Of a stretch of 64,000 nucleotides of DNA, positions 22,941-34,873 are shown in pieces. The notes under the pieces are model-generated. The model searched no databases, was not told the DNA's origin, and was given only the letters and a program-made list of their open reading frames with translations. The DNA comes from Acorus gramineus (Eukaryota > Streptophyta > Magnoliopsida > Acorales > Acoraceae): positions 22,552,074-22,616,073 of the forward strand of contig CM060849.1 of NCBI GenBank assembly GCA_030737835.1. The letters run 5' to 3'. The number at the start of each line of letters is the position of its first letter. Positions within the stretch are counted from its first letter, which is position 1. The position numbers and the translations under genes are program-made.

Positions 22941-25139
22941 AAAACACATTTTTAAAAAATCAAATCGAATCAAATCATGTACACATTAATTACACACTAA
23001 CATTATTTGAAAATCTCGATGACCATATTCATCGACACTGAAAGAAGATATCAACCATTAGAAATCTGAATTGTATAATGATCCAAAGAGATGAGCTAAT
23101 ATTCCTGAGAATCTCAATGAGTGATATATAGGATCTGTCTTTCTAAAAGATTTTTATGACTCCTAGAGAACATCAAATCTAATGAAACCTTATCAAATAC
23201 TCATTTATGACGGTCTTTAATTATTTTCTTAACCTATCCTAGGAAGCATTTCATTTCCAGTACGTGGTAATCATAATTTATTTCTTCTCTAATTGAAGGG
23301 GATAATTGTAAATTTGTAATATCTTAGATGAGGACATAAGTCATAAAGGCAAACAATTATTTTTAAGGGGCGTATTTGCATAAGTGATTTTAGAAGGTGA
23401 GAAAACCTTAGACCACCCTCTCTTTCGGAGCAGCAAATAAGACACCCAATTAAAAAACAGATATTGCAGAGTCCTATTAAAATATAGAGAAAAATCTTAT
23501 TAACTCCGTTAAATCTTCTTGAAATCATAAAAAATCTATCTAAAGTTAGAAAATCATCCTAAGTTCCCCATAAAGTGTATATGGTTAACGAATTTAGTCT
23601 CCTAGTCAAAAGTATTTTGAAATAAGTCATTAGAAACTTACTGAAATTGGATTCAGTTCCTACAAACTTTATTAAATCAGATTTAATTTTTTGTAAGATA
23701 AAAATACCCCCATCATTTTTCAACATCCCAATCTCTTGAAATATCATCCTCATCTATAAAAAAAAAAGACATCGATCAAACCTCATTTGATTTATAAAAT
23801 TGAGTAATTTTTTAACATTTTCACATTCTTAATCTCATTACAGAGACTGAACAAAAAAAAATTACAGCTTCATCAACTCCATTACAAAATCAGTAGAGAA
23901 AACAATTTAAAAACCCAATCAAAATTCTATAATACATTCTTAACTCAAAATTACTAGCAATAAAAATCATAACACCTTGATTATAAAACTATAATTTGTT
24001 TAATAAAATTTAAATAAATCAGTATATATTTTTAGATAATCACATGGATTTTTTTGTGATTTTAAGAAGATTTAAGGGAGTTAAGACGATTTTTAAATTT
24101 CACAGGGACTTTTTTCGATTTTCATAAGTTTCAAGGAGTTATATCAATTTTTTCTAACAAATAAAATAAATTTTAAAAATGTATAACAGTAATTTACTAT
24201 GCATGATAAGCATTAACCATACATCTGGTTAGTTATAAGGACTAAAATGAATATTATTTAATAAAATAGGGACATGAGATAATTTATCAATTTTACAGGA
24301 TCTTTTTCTAATTTTCATAAATTTTAAAAAAGCTAGATCGATTTTTTCCTAAATATAAGGAAGGTGTGAACATTTTAACAATAAAGGAAATGCAGAGTTG
24401 TTTTGTGGTTCACTCAACCTTAAAACAAACATATTGGGTACAAACTTTATTTTCACACGTGATGATCGAGACTTGAATAGCAAATATATATATATATATA
24501 TAGTCTCTATATATACTTATACATATATTTAATAAATGTATAAATGTATAAATTTTATTTAAAATAAATAAATAAATGAATGAAATTTTTTTTGTTGTCA
24601 AATATTCTCTTATCAACAAGCGGTAAGACTTGAACTTAAGTTTTTTTTATTAAAAAGATGATATTTTTCTCATCCTATAAAACATAGGTTCAATAATTTA
24701 TATAAATGATGTATATATGCTGGATATACATTGTACGCGTTACGTTTATTGTATGCGTTACTTTTAAATGGGTTAAAAAAAAAAAAGTTTGGTCCACCTC
24801 CAATGCTATAAATCAATACTATTCAATTGGAGAAAGATATGATTGAAGTGGAAGCCCCAGAAAAATCAATCATGTGTTGCTGATGAAAGAAACCATACCA
24901 ATAACTTGTAGCCTCCAAAAAAAAACAAAATTCAATCATGCTGATGAGTACACCAGCTAGGATGACCATTTTTGAATGGATGGACATTTTCAAATAATAC
25001 TTCAATTGTAGGCCCTAGTGAGCTAGCTTTTGTTAATGATTTATAAAAACCTAGAGAGTTGTTCAACTAAATATTAGGTCCATTTCCATTCTCACCAGTT
25101 TTTGAGGCACATGGGAACCCAGTTAAAAAAAAAACCCAT
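22941..25139. other. Non-genic interval with an internal inverted-repeat element
   Basis: No gene was recognised. It includes the long inverted-repeat element at 23488-24095, a repeat block at 24139-24390 similar to 21170-21340, and a TA microsatellite (24486-24502). Confidence 0.5.
23488..24095. mobile_element. AT-rich long-inverted-repeat element
   Basis: The left arm reads AAAAATCTTATTAACTCC and then TTAAATCTTCTTGAAATC. The right arm, read inward, is AAAAATCGTCTTAACTCC and then TTAAATCTTCTTAAAATC. Similarity runs for about 60 bp. The ends resemble those of the outer element at 47562-49765 (AAAAATCCATATAACC), so they may be one loose family. No target duplication was identified and there is no coding capacity. 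Confidence 0.5.
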
Positions 25140-25387
25140 TAATTTAATAATAATATTTTTTTAAGGATGATACTACCATGAATAGTATAACTTCCGTAAT
25201 ACATCATTCAATTTAAATATTACAGAACCAATGAAAAACATCAATCCAAAATAAGAGGGATAGGATAAGAGGCATCCACCGGAGAGGCAACACCAAGTAG
25301 GTGAGAAACCAGCCTAGGCACCATCCCACGCCCCCCCTCATGGACCAACAGAGCCACACGCCCCTACCTTGGCAGGCCGTGCACCAT

Positions 25388-25919
25388 TAGGGCTGGTAAA
25401 CGAGCCGAGCAGCTCGGGCTTGGCTCGGGCTCGACTCGGTTAAAGCTCGCTCAGGCTCGTTCGATTAGACAAACGAGCCGAGTTTGAACAATTTTTAAAG
25501 CTCGGTTTGTAAACGAGCCGAGCCCGAGCCCGAGCCGAGCCCGAGCCTAGACGAGCTCGTTTACTTAACTAAAAAAAGGTTAACGAGCCGAGCCCGAGCC
25601 GAGCCCGAGCCCAAACTTATGTTACTTTCACATGTATAAGGTGTTGTGATTTATGAAATGTGACTTCTTAAATGCTAAACAAGATTTTTTTTAGCTAAAC
25701 GAGCCCGAGCCGAGCCTTGATTCGAGCTTCAGCTTGGCTTGTCTAACAAACGAGCCGAGCCGAGCTTTAACCGAGCTTTTCACGAGCCCAACGAGCCGAG
25801 CTTGAACACAAAATGAAGCTCGTTCCTGAGCCGAGCCGAGCCCGAGCCGAGCCTGATACTAAACGAGCCGAGCCTGAGCAGGTCAAAGCTCGGCTCGTTC
25901 GGCTTGTTTACCACCCCTA
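25388..25919. mobile_element. hAT family D element, copy 1 (TAGGGNTGGTAAACGAGC ends), nested in a LINE
   Basis: A perfect 8-bp duplication TGCACCAT flanks it (25380-25387 and 25920-25927). The ends are TAGGGCTGGTAAACGAGC and, inward from the right, TAGGGGTGGTAAACAAGC. The terminal 150-200 bp on each side are dense arrays of CGAGCCGAGC words, mirrored about an AT-rich centre. It is non-autonomous. The family recurs at 55207-55703. Confidence 0.93.
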
Positions 25920-25927
25920 TGCACCAT

Positions 25928-25946
25928 CCCCCCCCCCCCCCCCCCC
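25928..25946. repeat. 19-nt poly-C tract
   Basis: A perfect run of 19 C directly after the right-hand target duplication of the hAT element, within the LINE. The tract is likely length-polymorphic. Confidence 0.95.
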
Positions 25947-26183
25947 TCCTCTTAGCATTCGTCCCCGCCCCCGCGATGTGTTGGTTGCAGTTTCGGAGGA
26001 AGCCCTCCACCTCTTCTTGCACATTTTCCACGTAGGCCCGTTGTACCTGGAACACTATCGCATTGTGAGCTAGCCAAAGCGCTCAAGTCATAGCCGGAAT
26101 GGCCGTCTGCCATAACTTTCCCTGGAGTCCCCAGCCCGCGCGCTAACGCACCCGCAGCCCACACAGCCATAATTTAATAATAA

Positions 26184-26477
26184 TGCTATAAACAATATTG
26201 TGTGTAGTCTTACTCTGTAAATTTTCACATATTTGGATTTTTTAAATATAGATATTTTATACGATAAAAATATATATGTTTATTTATGTAAAGAAATACT
26301 TCATTGTTTCACTCTTTCTCTCTCACTTTCCTCCATTACTGACCTCCCGCCTCCTCCATCCCCGCAACCTTGGCCGGTCATCTCACCTCTTCCATCGTCG
26401 TTAGTCCATAAACTTCCCTCTTTTTGTCCATCACTCTCTCTCTATCTCTCCTACACACACTTTCTTCATCACTCATT
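26184..26477. other. CT-rich non-genic block left of a hAT element
   Basis: A pyrimidine-rich stretch (26305-26475) that appears to continue at 27024-27115 beyond the intervening hAT element. Its composition (TCCTCCATC, CTCTCTCTCC, CCGGTCATCTC) resembles the leader-like blocks of MULE-1 (7930-8060) and the relic at 38520-38650. No gene was recognised. Confidence 0.4.
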
Positions 26478-27023
26478 TAAGCCTATCAATTATCCTAGAA
26501 ATTATTCGTATCCGTATCTAAAAATTTAAAAAATATCCAATATCCGATAAATCTGTATCCATATCTAAAAATTTTCAGATTAGATACGGATATGCCTGTA
26601 TCCGATACAAAAAATATCTTATCCAAAAAATTATTATTACACTATTTATTTAATTTTAAATTTATATTTTTAGAATTAGTATGAGTTATTATTTTAATTT
26701 TTATTCTAAAACATGTAATGTTTTATGTATATACTTATAATTTTATATTAGGTAATTATTAGATTTTTCACATATTTTAAATATTAGATATATGATTTTT
26801 ATTTTTAGATAATTGATCTTTGAATATTTTAATCATTATACATTTATTTTGAATTTTCGGATATTTTGGATAATTATCCGTATCCGAATCCGGATTTTCA
26901 GATCGAATATGGATACTTACTCTCAATATCCTTCGGATATGGAATACGGATATTTTTGTAGATATCTAGTTCAGATACGGATACAAACTTATCTGATCCG
27001 TATCCATTTGATTGACAGGTTTA
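26478..27023. mobile_element. hAT family A element
   Basis: The left end is TAAGCCTATCAATTATCC and the right end is TTTGATTGACAGGTTTA. Both ends carry arrays of CGTATCC/GGATACGGATA words. The flanking 8-mers (CACTCATT, CAGTAGCT) agree at only half the positions, so the duplication is weak. No transposase. Confidence 0.7.
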
Positions 27024-27115
27024 CAGTAGCTCTCACTTCTCTCACCGGCTCTCTCTCCTCCATCACCACCGCCAATTCACTATTCGCCCTGTTATCTTGC
27101 TTCCTCTTGGGGGAA

Positions 27116-27900
27116 AAAGGGACAAAACAGACTTTGTAGGATCACAATAATATTTCATAAAATTTCATGGTCATATGGACATACAAATTTAGAGCATCAT
27201 TAAGCGGATGAATTTTTTCTGAATTCAAAAAATTTATTCAAAAACTTATTTAACCATCTAAATAAAAACACACGATATTATATGGATATTTTAACATTAA
27301 CTGGTTCGATCTAAATATCATATATTTCTAGGTGCTAGCTGGATGAGTAACCATTTTTTTTCCATTAGGTTTGATGAATTGCCAAAAAAATGAGCACAGG
27401 TTGGCAATATCAAACATTCCCATTTTTAAAAGAAACTTCACCATGCTATTATTGCACATGCCATGCAAAACCAAAGCTTTAAAAAACGTTGATTAATTAA
27501 TTTTAAAATATAACAACAGTCCCAATTTGGAGGCCTTTTATGTTAATTAATTTATGTATGTATTAACACGATTACACATGTCATGATGCCAACTTATTTT
27601 TCCATTTATATAAAACGCAACTAATAACTCCCCAGGAGTGACACCAATAATCGGCATTCCTCCTTAAACTCACCGCGGGTAAACTTATTGCACCATAGCA
27701 GTCAGGGAAATGACCAATCGGCCCGTATTTTTTTTATTATTTTATTGAAAAATGTTAAAAAGCACTACCTAATGTTGACTTCTTTAAATACACAAAATAC
27801 GTATGTGCATGAAAATTTTAAAAAAATATGTGCATTCTTTCAATTTTTTTTATGGTGTGGCGCATTCTTTCAATTTGCCTAAATTAATATATGAATTGCC
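27116..27900. other. Non-genic interval
   Basis: AT-rich, no recognised gene or bounded repeat. Confidence 0.5.
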
Positions 27901-27907
27901 TTTCAAT

Positions 27908-28498
27908 TAAGCATGTTAATCGGATGGTAATGGATCAGATATGCCTATATCCGTATCTATATCTGAATTGTATATCCGAAAAAATATTTGTATCGGATAT
28001 CCGACGGATTTTGAAAGTAAATATATGTGATTCAAAAATCTATATTAGGATACCGATAATTATCTGAAATATCTGAAATTCAAAATGAATGTGAAATGAT
28101 TAAAATATCTAAAGATCTAATATCCAAAATTAAAAATCATATATCTAATATTTAAAATATGTAAGAAAATATCTAATAATTATCTATTATAAAACATAAA
28201 ATTATAAGTATATACATAAAAAAACTACATGTTTTAGAGTAAAAATAAAAATAAAAACTAATATGAATCCTAAAAATATAAATATATAATTAAATAAATA
28301 ATAATATAATAATATTTTCATATACAAATATTCTTCAGGTCGGATACATGAATATTTGTATCCGATCAGAAAATTTTCGTATACTAATAATTTTTTCAGG
28401 TACAAATATGAATTTTTCGAATATCAAATATTTTTTGAATTTTTTGATATGGATTCTGATAAAATACAGATATTTTTTTCGAATAATTAACCTGCTTG
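27908..28498. mobile_element. hAT family A element
   Basis: The ends are TAAGCATGTTAATCGG and, at the right, ATAATTAACCTGCTTG. The flanking 8-mers CTTTCAAT (27900-27907) and TTTTCAAT (28499-28506) match at 7 of 8 positions. The interior is AT-rich with scattered TATCCGA/CGGATA words. It resembles the fragment at 36238-36565 over several hundred bases. Confidence 0.8.
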
Positions 28499-28846
28499 TT
28501 TTCAATGAGATAAATGCATTTGATTATAGGACATCACTTTGTATTGATACACTGAAACTGTTGTATAATCCTGTTTACAACAATCATGTCTCTAATGTAG
28601 TGTATGAAATCGTGTAATGTAATATATATATATATATATATATTCTCAGCCTTTTAGCTAAAAACAAAAATATATATATTCAACTAATGTAATTCAAAAT
28701 TTAAAAACATGTGTGAGCTGTAAGTAAGACAGTAAATGGAGTTTAACATAGTATTTTCCATTGAAAAAGGTTATTCTCGATCCATTTTACATAACAAAAC
28801 ATATATAGCATTTTTTTAAAATTATTCGCCCCATCCAATAAGTTAA

Positions 28847-29180
28847 GGGGGCGTTTAGTTTGGCAAATTGCTTATTTTAAATGTTGATTTATAAGTACTG
28901 ATATTTTTCTAAGTGAAAAACTGTTTAATTTGACAAGAAAAATAAATTCTTATTTGCGGTGTTTATAAAAGGGTATTTATGTCCATTTTATAAAATATTT
29001 TTTTTATTGATATTTGGTTCACCAATTTTTATTAAATAGAAAGATTGAAGGCAAAATGGTCTTTCAACTATTAATAAATAAAATATTTTTTAAATAAAGG
29101 TTAGTTAAACAATTTACTTATTAAAAAGTATTTATTCATCATTAAATACTTATAATAAACACTTAATTAAAACAAACACC
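28847..29180. mobile_element. Tourist-like MITE (PIF/Harbinger type)
   Basis: Flanked by the trinucleotide TAA on both sides (28844-28846, 29181-29183). The ends are GGGGGCGTTTAGTTTGG and, inward from the right, GGTGTTTGTTTTAATT. The 3-bp TAA duplication with GG...GTTTGG ends is characteristic of Tourist elements. No coding. Confidence 0.7.
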
Positions 29181-29220
29181 TAAATAAGATATAAGTATTA
29201 ATTTTAAGTGATAAGTCTAA

Positions 29221-29823
29221 GAGCATTTCCAACAACACTCCATATCTCCAATTTTGAAGGGTGGTGTGCTCCAACTATACTCCATATCCACCTCCAAATT
29301 TGAAGATTTGGATCTGACCTTTCAAATTTAGAGGCCACCTCCACTTCATTTTTTTCACATTTTACTTTATACACTAATTAATTCAACATAATGTATACTT
29401 AGATTTGGTAATTTATTTTTAATAAAAGTACTATAGTTGGAAAGATCTCATCGAAACCTTCAAAATAAAACTCATATTAAATTATTTTAGAATTGATTTT
29501 AAATAAATCCTTGTACATTTGATTATTCAATAATTATTTTATTTATTTAATTAAAAATTATTAATTTAAAAATAACTCCAAAACCATTTAATATTAGACT
29601 CATTTTAAATGTTTTAATGAGATCTTTTTGATCAATGGTATAATTTTTATATAAATAGATTAATAATAATAATAATATTTATTAATGAGTTTTTATATAA
29701 TTTTAAAAATGATAAGAGAAAATACAGGGTGATGGTTGGAGCGCAACACCCTCCAAAAATGATTTTTTTTTTAAATATGGAGGGTCAATCTTCAATATTT
29801 AAAGGCTTGGGTTGGAGATGCTC
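29221..29823. mobile_element. MITE with GAGCATYTCCAAC ends, copy 1
   Basis: The left end is GAGCATTTCCAACAAC and the right end, inward, is GAGCATCTCCAACCC. Flanks are TAA and TAG. A second family member at 33922-34550 has a clean TTA duplication, pointing to PIF/Harbinger. No coding. Confidence 0.7.
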
Positions 29824-29891
29824 TAGTATGACCAAATGCCCCGAGGATATTTCATAACATGCATATTCAAATGAATTTTAACACTCGGGAG

Positions 29892-30359
29892 TAAGCCTGT
29901 CAATCGGACGGATACGGATCGGATATGCTAATATCTATATCCTAACTTTCGGATTTGGATACAGATATTAATTTTTGAATTCGGATACAGATCGGATATG
30001 GATATTTTTCGGATAATTGACATGTTTAAATATTGACATTAATTTAGATAATCAAGTGATATTTTAAAGAGATGTCAAAATTAAAATTGAGATTTTTGAA
30101 GCTTATTCTCTTTTTCAGATATTATACATTGAAATTTTAATAGTATTATAATATATTATCATTGTGTTTACTCATACAAGATAACAATATGGATAATATA
30201 TAATTCAAATATATATATATAATATATATCTGATATGAATATTTTTTAGATCAGATAAACTAATATTCATATTTGTATTTTAAATCTTTAAATATTTTTT
30301 ATTGTTTGAATACGGATTCGACTTGTATTCTGATTTTTATCGGATAATTGACTGCTTTA
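29892..30359. mobile_element. hAT family A element
   Basis: Flanked by CTCGGGAG (29884-29891) and CTCGGAAG (30360-30367), 7 of 8 identical. The ends are TAAGCCTGTCAATCGGAC and, at the right, GATAATTGACTGCTTTA. CGGATACGGATCGG words crowd the left end. No transposase. Confidence 0.85.
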
Positions 30360-30414
30360 CTCGGAAGTGTTAAAAACATTTGGTAACATGAACTCTTTTT
30401 TTCATTATTTTATC

Positions 30415-30725
30415 TTCCGAAACCCTGGATAGACACGTACGGATCCACGGCGGGCCCGGGCCGAGATACGGCTGGGGCCCACATAGGGAAGGAGAGGGGG
30501 TGAATTGCAGCTGTTGTGCGTGAGACTGACACGTATAAGAGGTTTGGAACGGTCGGAGACTGCGGAGGAATCTGATTGGGGGGCGTTGTACTGTGTTGGG
30601 CCCACCATCTGAGTCCGACCCAGGACAACTGATGCCTTCTGATCTGACGGTAATTATTATTCCACGTGTCAGAATATGGTGCACCACAAGTCAGGCAACG
30701 AGAACCGTTCGTTTACCGTGACCGG
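30415..30725. promoter_or_regulatory. GC-rich promoter-like island without an adjacent gene
   Basis: A sharp rise in GC amid AT-rich repeats. It contains TGGGCCCACC (30597-30606 area) and GGGGCCCACAT, which are site-II-like; ACACGTA; CCACGTGTC (an ABRE/G-box core, near 30662); and GATCTGACGG. Such combinations are common in plant promoters. No exon with homology follows on either strand, so this may be an orphan promoter or a captured fragment. Function is inferred only. Confidence 0.35.
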
Positions 30726-31539
30726 TGTTAAAACACTCCCACGTTATATACGGTATATCGCTCATATGAATATGTATTAAAAAAAGAACATCAGAACTTT
30801 CACGGACCATACAGCAAATCAAAGAGATAATACTCGGGACCCATAAAGTAGGAAATATAGGAAATAAAACAAATCATTGACTTAATATATATATATCTTG
30901 ATAATATTTTTTTATACACATTCTTAAATAAATGTAAATAAATAACCACGTAACCATTTTGCAAATACAGAATACAGAACATGGGAACACAAAATAAGTA
31001 GTTAATAACTTATGAATAATGAGAGATCAAACAAATTAAGAAATAAAATGAGAAGATACAAAATTTAAAGAAATGCTAAAAGAGAGAGATTACATATTTA
31101 ATAGTTAACAAATCTAAAGGTAAAGCAAGAGAAATAACTCATACTAGAATTAAATGATAAATCTCATATTGAATATAATTTTTTTTTTAATGAAACTTGT
31201 AGACTAGCTACTTCTTTGCCTTCAAGCTAAAAGAGGTATAGCTCAAGAACAAGGAGAATAGATGAAAATAATAATAAAAAAAGACAATGAAAAAGCGGAG
31301 GATGAAGGATTAATAGACATGATCCTCCATCCCCCTCCTCAAAGAACATGAGAGAGTTAGAAAATCGCTTTTTATCTTTGCATTACAAACCTACAAATAT
31401 ATACACACAGTGATATACGTATAACTAATCTCATGACTTAAGGGATGTGGAAGTAGTGATCCTATGATACAAGGGATTGTACAACTAAGTGAATTAAGAC
31501 TTGGTAACCAAGTTATTTGGTGGATAAGGACATTCCTTC
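30726..31539. other. Non-genic interval
   Basis: AT-rich; no gene. A poly-T run at 31179-31188 could be the tail of the LINE fragment to its right, with weakly matching AATATAA flanks. Confidence 0.4.
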
Positions 31540-31860
31540 AATAGAACAACATAACTCACATACATGCCATGACAGAAAAGCGATGCACCCTCACTGATGA
31601 AGCCTTGGCGCAAAAACACCCCCATCCTGAAATGAGACCTTTAGCATCTCCCAAATGCCATCCGTGGAAACAATCGAATCACAAAAAACAATCTCATTTC
31701 GACCCAACCAAATTGTCCAAAGACATGTTGGAATCGTGAGCCGTAAAACCTTACTTTGAACACTTTTGTCCCCATGTCAAGAAGATCTTCAACTGCTCCA
31801 CCGAATTAATCGCCCAACTCTTCCCCTGCGCCATCATCAGGCATCTCCAATATAAAAATA
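31540..31860 (-). mobile_element. LINE ORF2 tail fragment
   Basis: The minus strand reads LRLTIPTCLWTIWLGRNEIVF followed by TDGIWEMLKVSF, the same conserved W-L-x-RN-x-x-F region as the other two LINE pieces. Flanking coding is broken by stops. Upstream reverse-transcriptase sequence is missing. Confidence 0.65.
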
Positions 31861-32074
31861 TTATGACAAGTAAAAAGACTGCTATTATCTTATTCTTTTC
31901 TTTTTATTGATGTATATACGATAATTATTTTAAAATTTTTTGGAGTGGTGCATAAGTACCCCACCAAATAAAATATATATATATTTTTTTATAAAAACCT
32001 ACACAATAAAAGGGTGTGAGCCCTCAGCCCTCATTGAGATTAACTATGGATTTTCTTTTTTCAAAATGAACAAA

Positions 32075-32260
32075 TTCCCACGTGTGAGGGGAGCTGTAAG
32101 ATCATGATCTGACGGATGTGATGCGTGGGCCTCTCTGTCAGGGTCTACGGATACCGACACGTTGTTCACATCTGAGAATTTATTGGACGGCTGTGATCTA
32201 GGATGCATGTTTCGTCGTATCCCAACATCCATCCAATCAATGAATTTCGTTTGTTAAGTT
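32075..32260. promoter_or_regulatory. Second promoter-like GC-rich patch
   Basis: It contains CCCACGTGTGAG (G-box core), GATCTGACGG, GCGTGGGCC and GGACGGCTGTGATC. It shares GATCTGACGG and the CACGTGT core with the island at 30415-30725. No coding exon is visible nearby. Only a possible regulatory or relic sequence. Confidence 0.3.
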
Positions 32261-32422
32261 AACCAGACTCTGACTCTAATAAAGTGGGGGTACTTATTCC
32301 TGTTTCTTGTTTATCCCTTTTTTTTTTTTATGTCTCCATTGCTGGACTCCATGGTTTAAACGGCATCCAAATTTTCAAATGTTTGTTGAAAGATAAAAGT
32401 GAAAAATTAATGTTTGGATCGG

Positions 32423-32568
32423 ATGGAAATGGAATCAAGATTTTTTAAAAACAGAAAACTGATTAATGTTATAATTTTAATAAACAATATAAGATATGGA
32501 AATGGAATCAAGATTTTTTAAAAACAGAAAACTGATTAGTGTTATAATTTTAATAAACAATATAAGAT
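32423..32568. repeat. 73-bp tandem duplication
   Basis: Two adjacent copies beginning ATGGAAATGGAATCAAG, at 32423 and 32496, nearly identical (for example TTAATG versus TTAGTG). Apparently a recent local duplication in non-genic DNA. Confidence 0.9.
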
Positions 32569-32764
32569 GTGTTTATTATTTCAGTATGGGAGTTATGTTC
32601 TATCAATAAATTAAAAATTGAATGATCAGTTTATCACCATTCACCAGTCTGGTGAAACATGATATTATCTATGTGACCGTGTTTTATCCTATATTTATTA
32701 TAATGAACAAGATAAATTAATTCTTAACATTAATCTACTTATGCTTTCTTGTATGCAGCACTAA

Positions 32765-33132
32765 GCCCCTATTTGGATAGAAAATTAGGTTATTATTATG
32801 TTTATGTCTATTATAATATAAATAAGGATAAAATGATTTTGTGTTTGGTTGTATTTTAAATTAATTCTCATTGGAAAACATATTAATAAAATTTTTGTTA
32901 TTTGAATAAAATGTGAACAAGGTGTGGATAAAGATTTATTAAAAATAAAAAAATGATGACAATTGATTTATGAGAAGCGATGACAATTGATTTGACAGTG
33001 ACCCCACATATTTTTTTAGGTTGAATAACATAGAATAACTTAATTATAAAGATTGGCTAGAATCCATATATCACTTTATACGAGTTTATTCTGGCATACA
33101 GATTCTCATCTATTTCAGTCATCCAAACAGTC
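32765..33132. mobile_element. MITE-like element with GTTTGGAT-type ends
   Basis: The left end is GCCCCTATTTGGATAG and the right end, inward, is GACTGTTTGGATGACTG. Flanking TAA and TTA suggest PIF/Harbinger. No coding. Related end sequences occur near 47146 and 47530. Confidence 0.5.
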
Positions 33133-33185
33133 TTAAACCCTATATTCCATATTATATCTATTTATTCAACCTTTTATTCTTAGGG

Positions 33186-33377
33186 TGTGCGCGATTGTAA
33201 AACTAATTCTGTAGGAAACTCACCTCCCTCAGTTTTTTGAAATAGCAGTTTTTTAGTACTATTTATCTGAAATCTTTGTGTAGTAAACTGCTACAGTAAA
33301 ACTATTTGATTGCACGATTACAAATATAATTTTCTACAATTATAAACGCCGCGCAATCACGCAACCAATCGCATCTT
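33186..33377. mobile_element. Small MITE-like element with GCGATTG ends
   Basis: The left end is GGGTGTGCGCGATTG and the right end, inward, is AAGATGCGATTGGTTG. It is flanked by TTA on the left and TAA on the right. About 190 bp, no coding. The boundaries are provisional. Confidence 0.4.
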
Positions 33378-33921
33378 TAATCCAAAATATGAGCTAAAAG
33401 TTCAATCTAGGTTTTTTTTTTTTCTTATAAGTGTCAAAAAGAATATTTGAATAATTAAATGACTTTTGATCAAATAGTCAATTATTGTCCTTGTAGTACT
33501 GAAATGACCACAACAAGATAGAGAAAAAGAATTTTTTTTCTTTCTTTTTACAAAAGTTTGATGTGTCAAACTAGTGTTCCTGGGAAGTTTTTATGGGGAC
33601 CCATCCAAGTATCTTTATTTACTTGAGAGGTGAATCACAAACAAATTAAAACACACACGCATGATCCAGGCAACCAATTCTCAAAAACTTTTTTATGAGT
33701 TTATTATTTATTTTTTATGGTTAGAAAAGAGAATGCATGCAACTCCTTTCACTGTTTTTGAAAACTTTTGCCCTTTTCCCCCTTAATTGTGGAGGCCATG
33801 TGTCTTGGCTTGTGTATTTGATAAACAAAGGGGAAATGGCCTTTTAAGTTAAAACATGCAATGTTACTTACAAGTAGCATTTACATTTATATGCAGCAAT
33901 ATGTGCAGACTAATTTTATTA

Positions 33922-34550
33922 GAGCAGCTCCAATTGGTCACTTAAATGAAGATCAGACATGGACACAAAGACCATCGACTTCAATCGAATGGCATAATGA
34001 AAACCGGACGTCTTCAATTTCAAAACAAGCTCCATATTTAGAGTCCTACTATTTGGATCTCTATATGTCACATCAAAGAAAAATAATATCATAAATGATC
34101 TTGTTAACTTATAACAACTTTTGATAAATGATATTTAACTCATACAAAATTATAAATTGATAATTTTTTTATCTGTATTTAATAAAAATATGAAATTTTG
34201 AAAAAAAAATTACAAAAAAATGTCTATTTTTAAAAATATGGAGATTGAAACTATGTGAAGAGTAGTGATTCTGATAGAGAGAATGATCTATTTATAACAT
34301 ACAAAGTTGGGGTGTATTATATGTATAAAAGAGATAAGAATCCAATGTCATTAGATATGACTTGATAAACATGTATTGTCCAATCATCATTGGATTCTTT
34401 CATAGCTTGAAAGGATAAACCATTGGAGTTGATGGGTCTTCAAAACAGCAAAATCTTCAAAATGAAGTCCCCATTGGAGTTCAAGGATCTTCATTTGTCT
34501 AAAATCTCTAATGAGAATCTTCAAAATGAAGACCCCCGTTGGAGATGCTC
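33922..34550. mobile_element. MITE with GAGCATYTCCAAC ends, copy 2
   Basis: TTA duplication (33919-33921, 34551-34553). The ends are GAGCAGCTCCAATTGG and, inward from the right, GAGCATCTCCAACGGG. The sub-terminal sequences also pair (TGAAGATC words). The same family as 29221-29823. Confidence 0.75.
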
Positions 34551-34873
34551 TTAAAGAAGTATATATTTTTATTGATGAAGCATGTATTTTTTTTTTTGTA
34601 TTAGTTAGAGTTATATATTACATTTTCATTAGAATATACGCTTACATGAGATATATATTTCCAAGTAAATTTAAAAACATGTAAAGGTTGCGCATGTTGA
34701 TGTAAACAAGGCTGTTCCTAATATTATTTTTTCAGAATTCTTGATATCCCGTGTGAAAATTTTGAAGTTGCTTGAAATAGGTATTCAATATATATTTAGG
34801 ATCAATCCTGATATTAGGCATGCAAGTTAGATGAAGAACGGCCCCTGTATACATTCACAAAAAGATAACAAAA

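Larger units (their letters stand above)
25155..26168 (-). mobile_element. 5'-truncated LINE insertion with 15-bp target duplication
   Basis: Bounded by the 15-bp direct repeat TAATTTAATAATAAT (25140-25154 and 26169-26183). A short T run (25156-25162) next to the left repeat is the poly(A) tail of a minus-strand copy. Coding remains at the right (minus strand, about 25980-26100) read ALWLAHNAIVFQ and then VENVQEEVEGFLRNC, the conserved W-L-x-RN-x-x-VF region of LINE ORF2. The frame is broken by at least one stop just upstream of it. The copy is interrupted by the hAT element at 25388-25919, so the LINE landed first. Confidence 0.8.

Noticed and set aside
30370-30687. Overlapping minus-strand frames in the GC-rich island
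   Set aside because: Three frames are open at once because of GC richness; none has recognisable homology.
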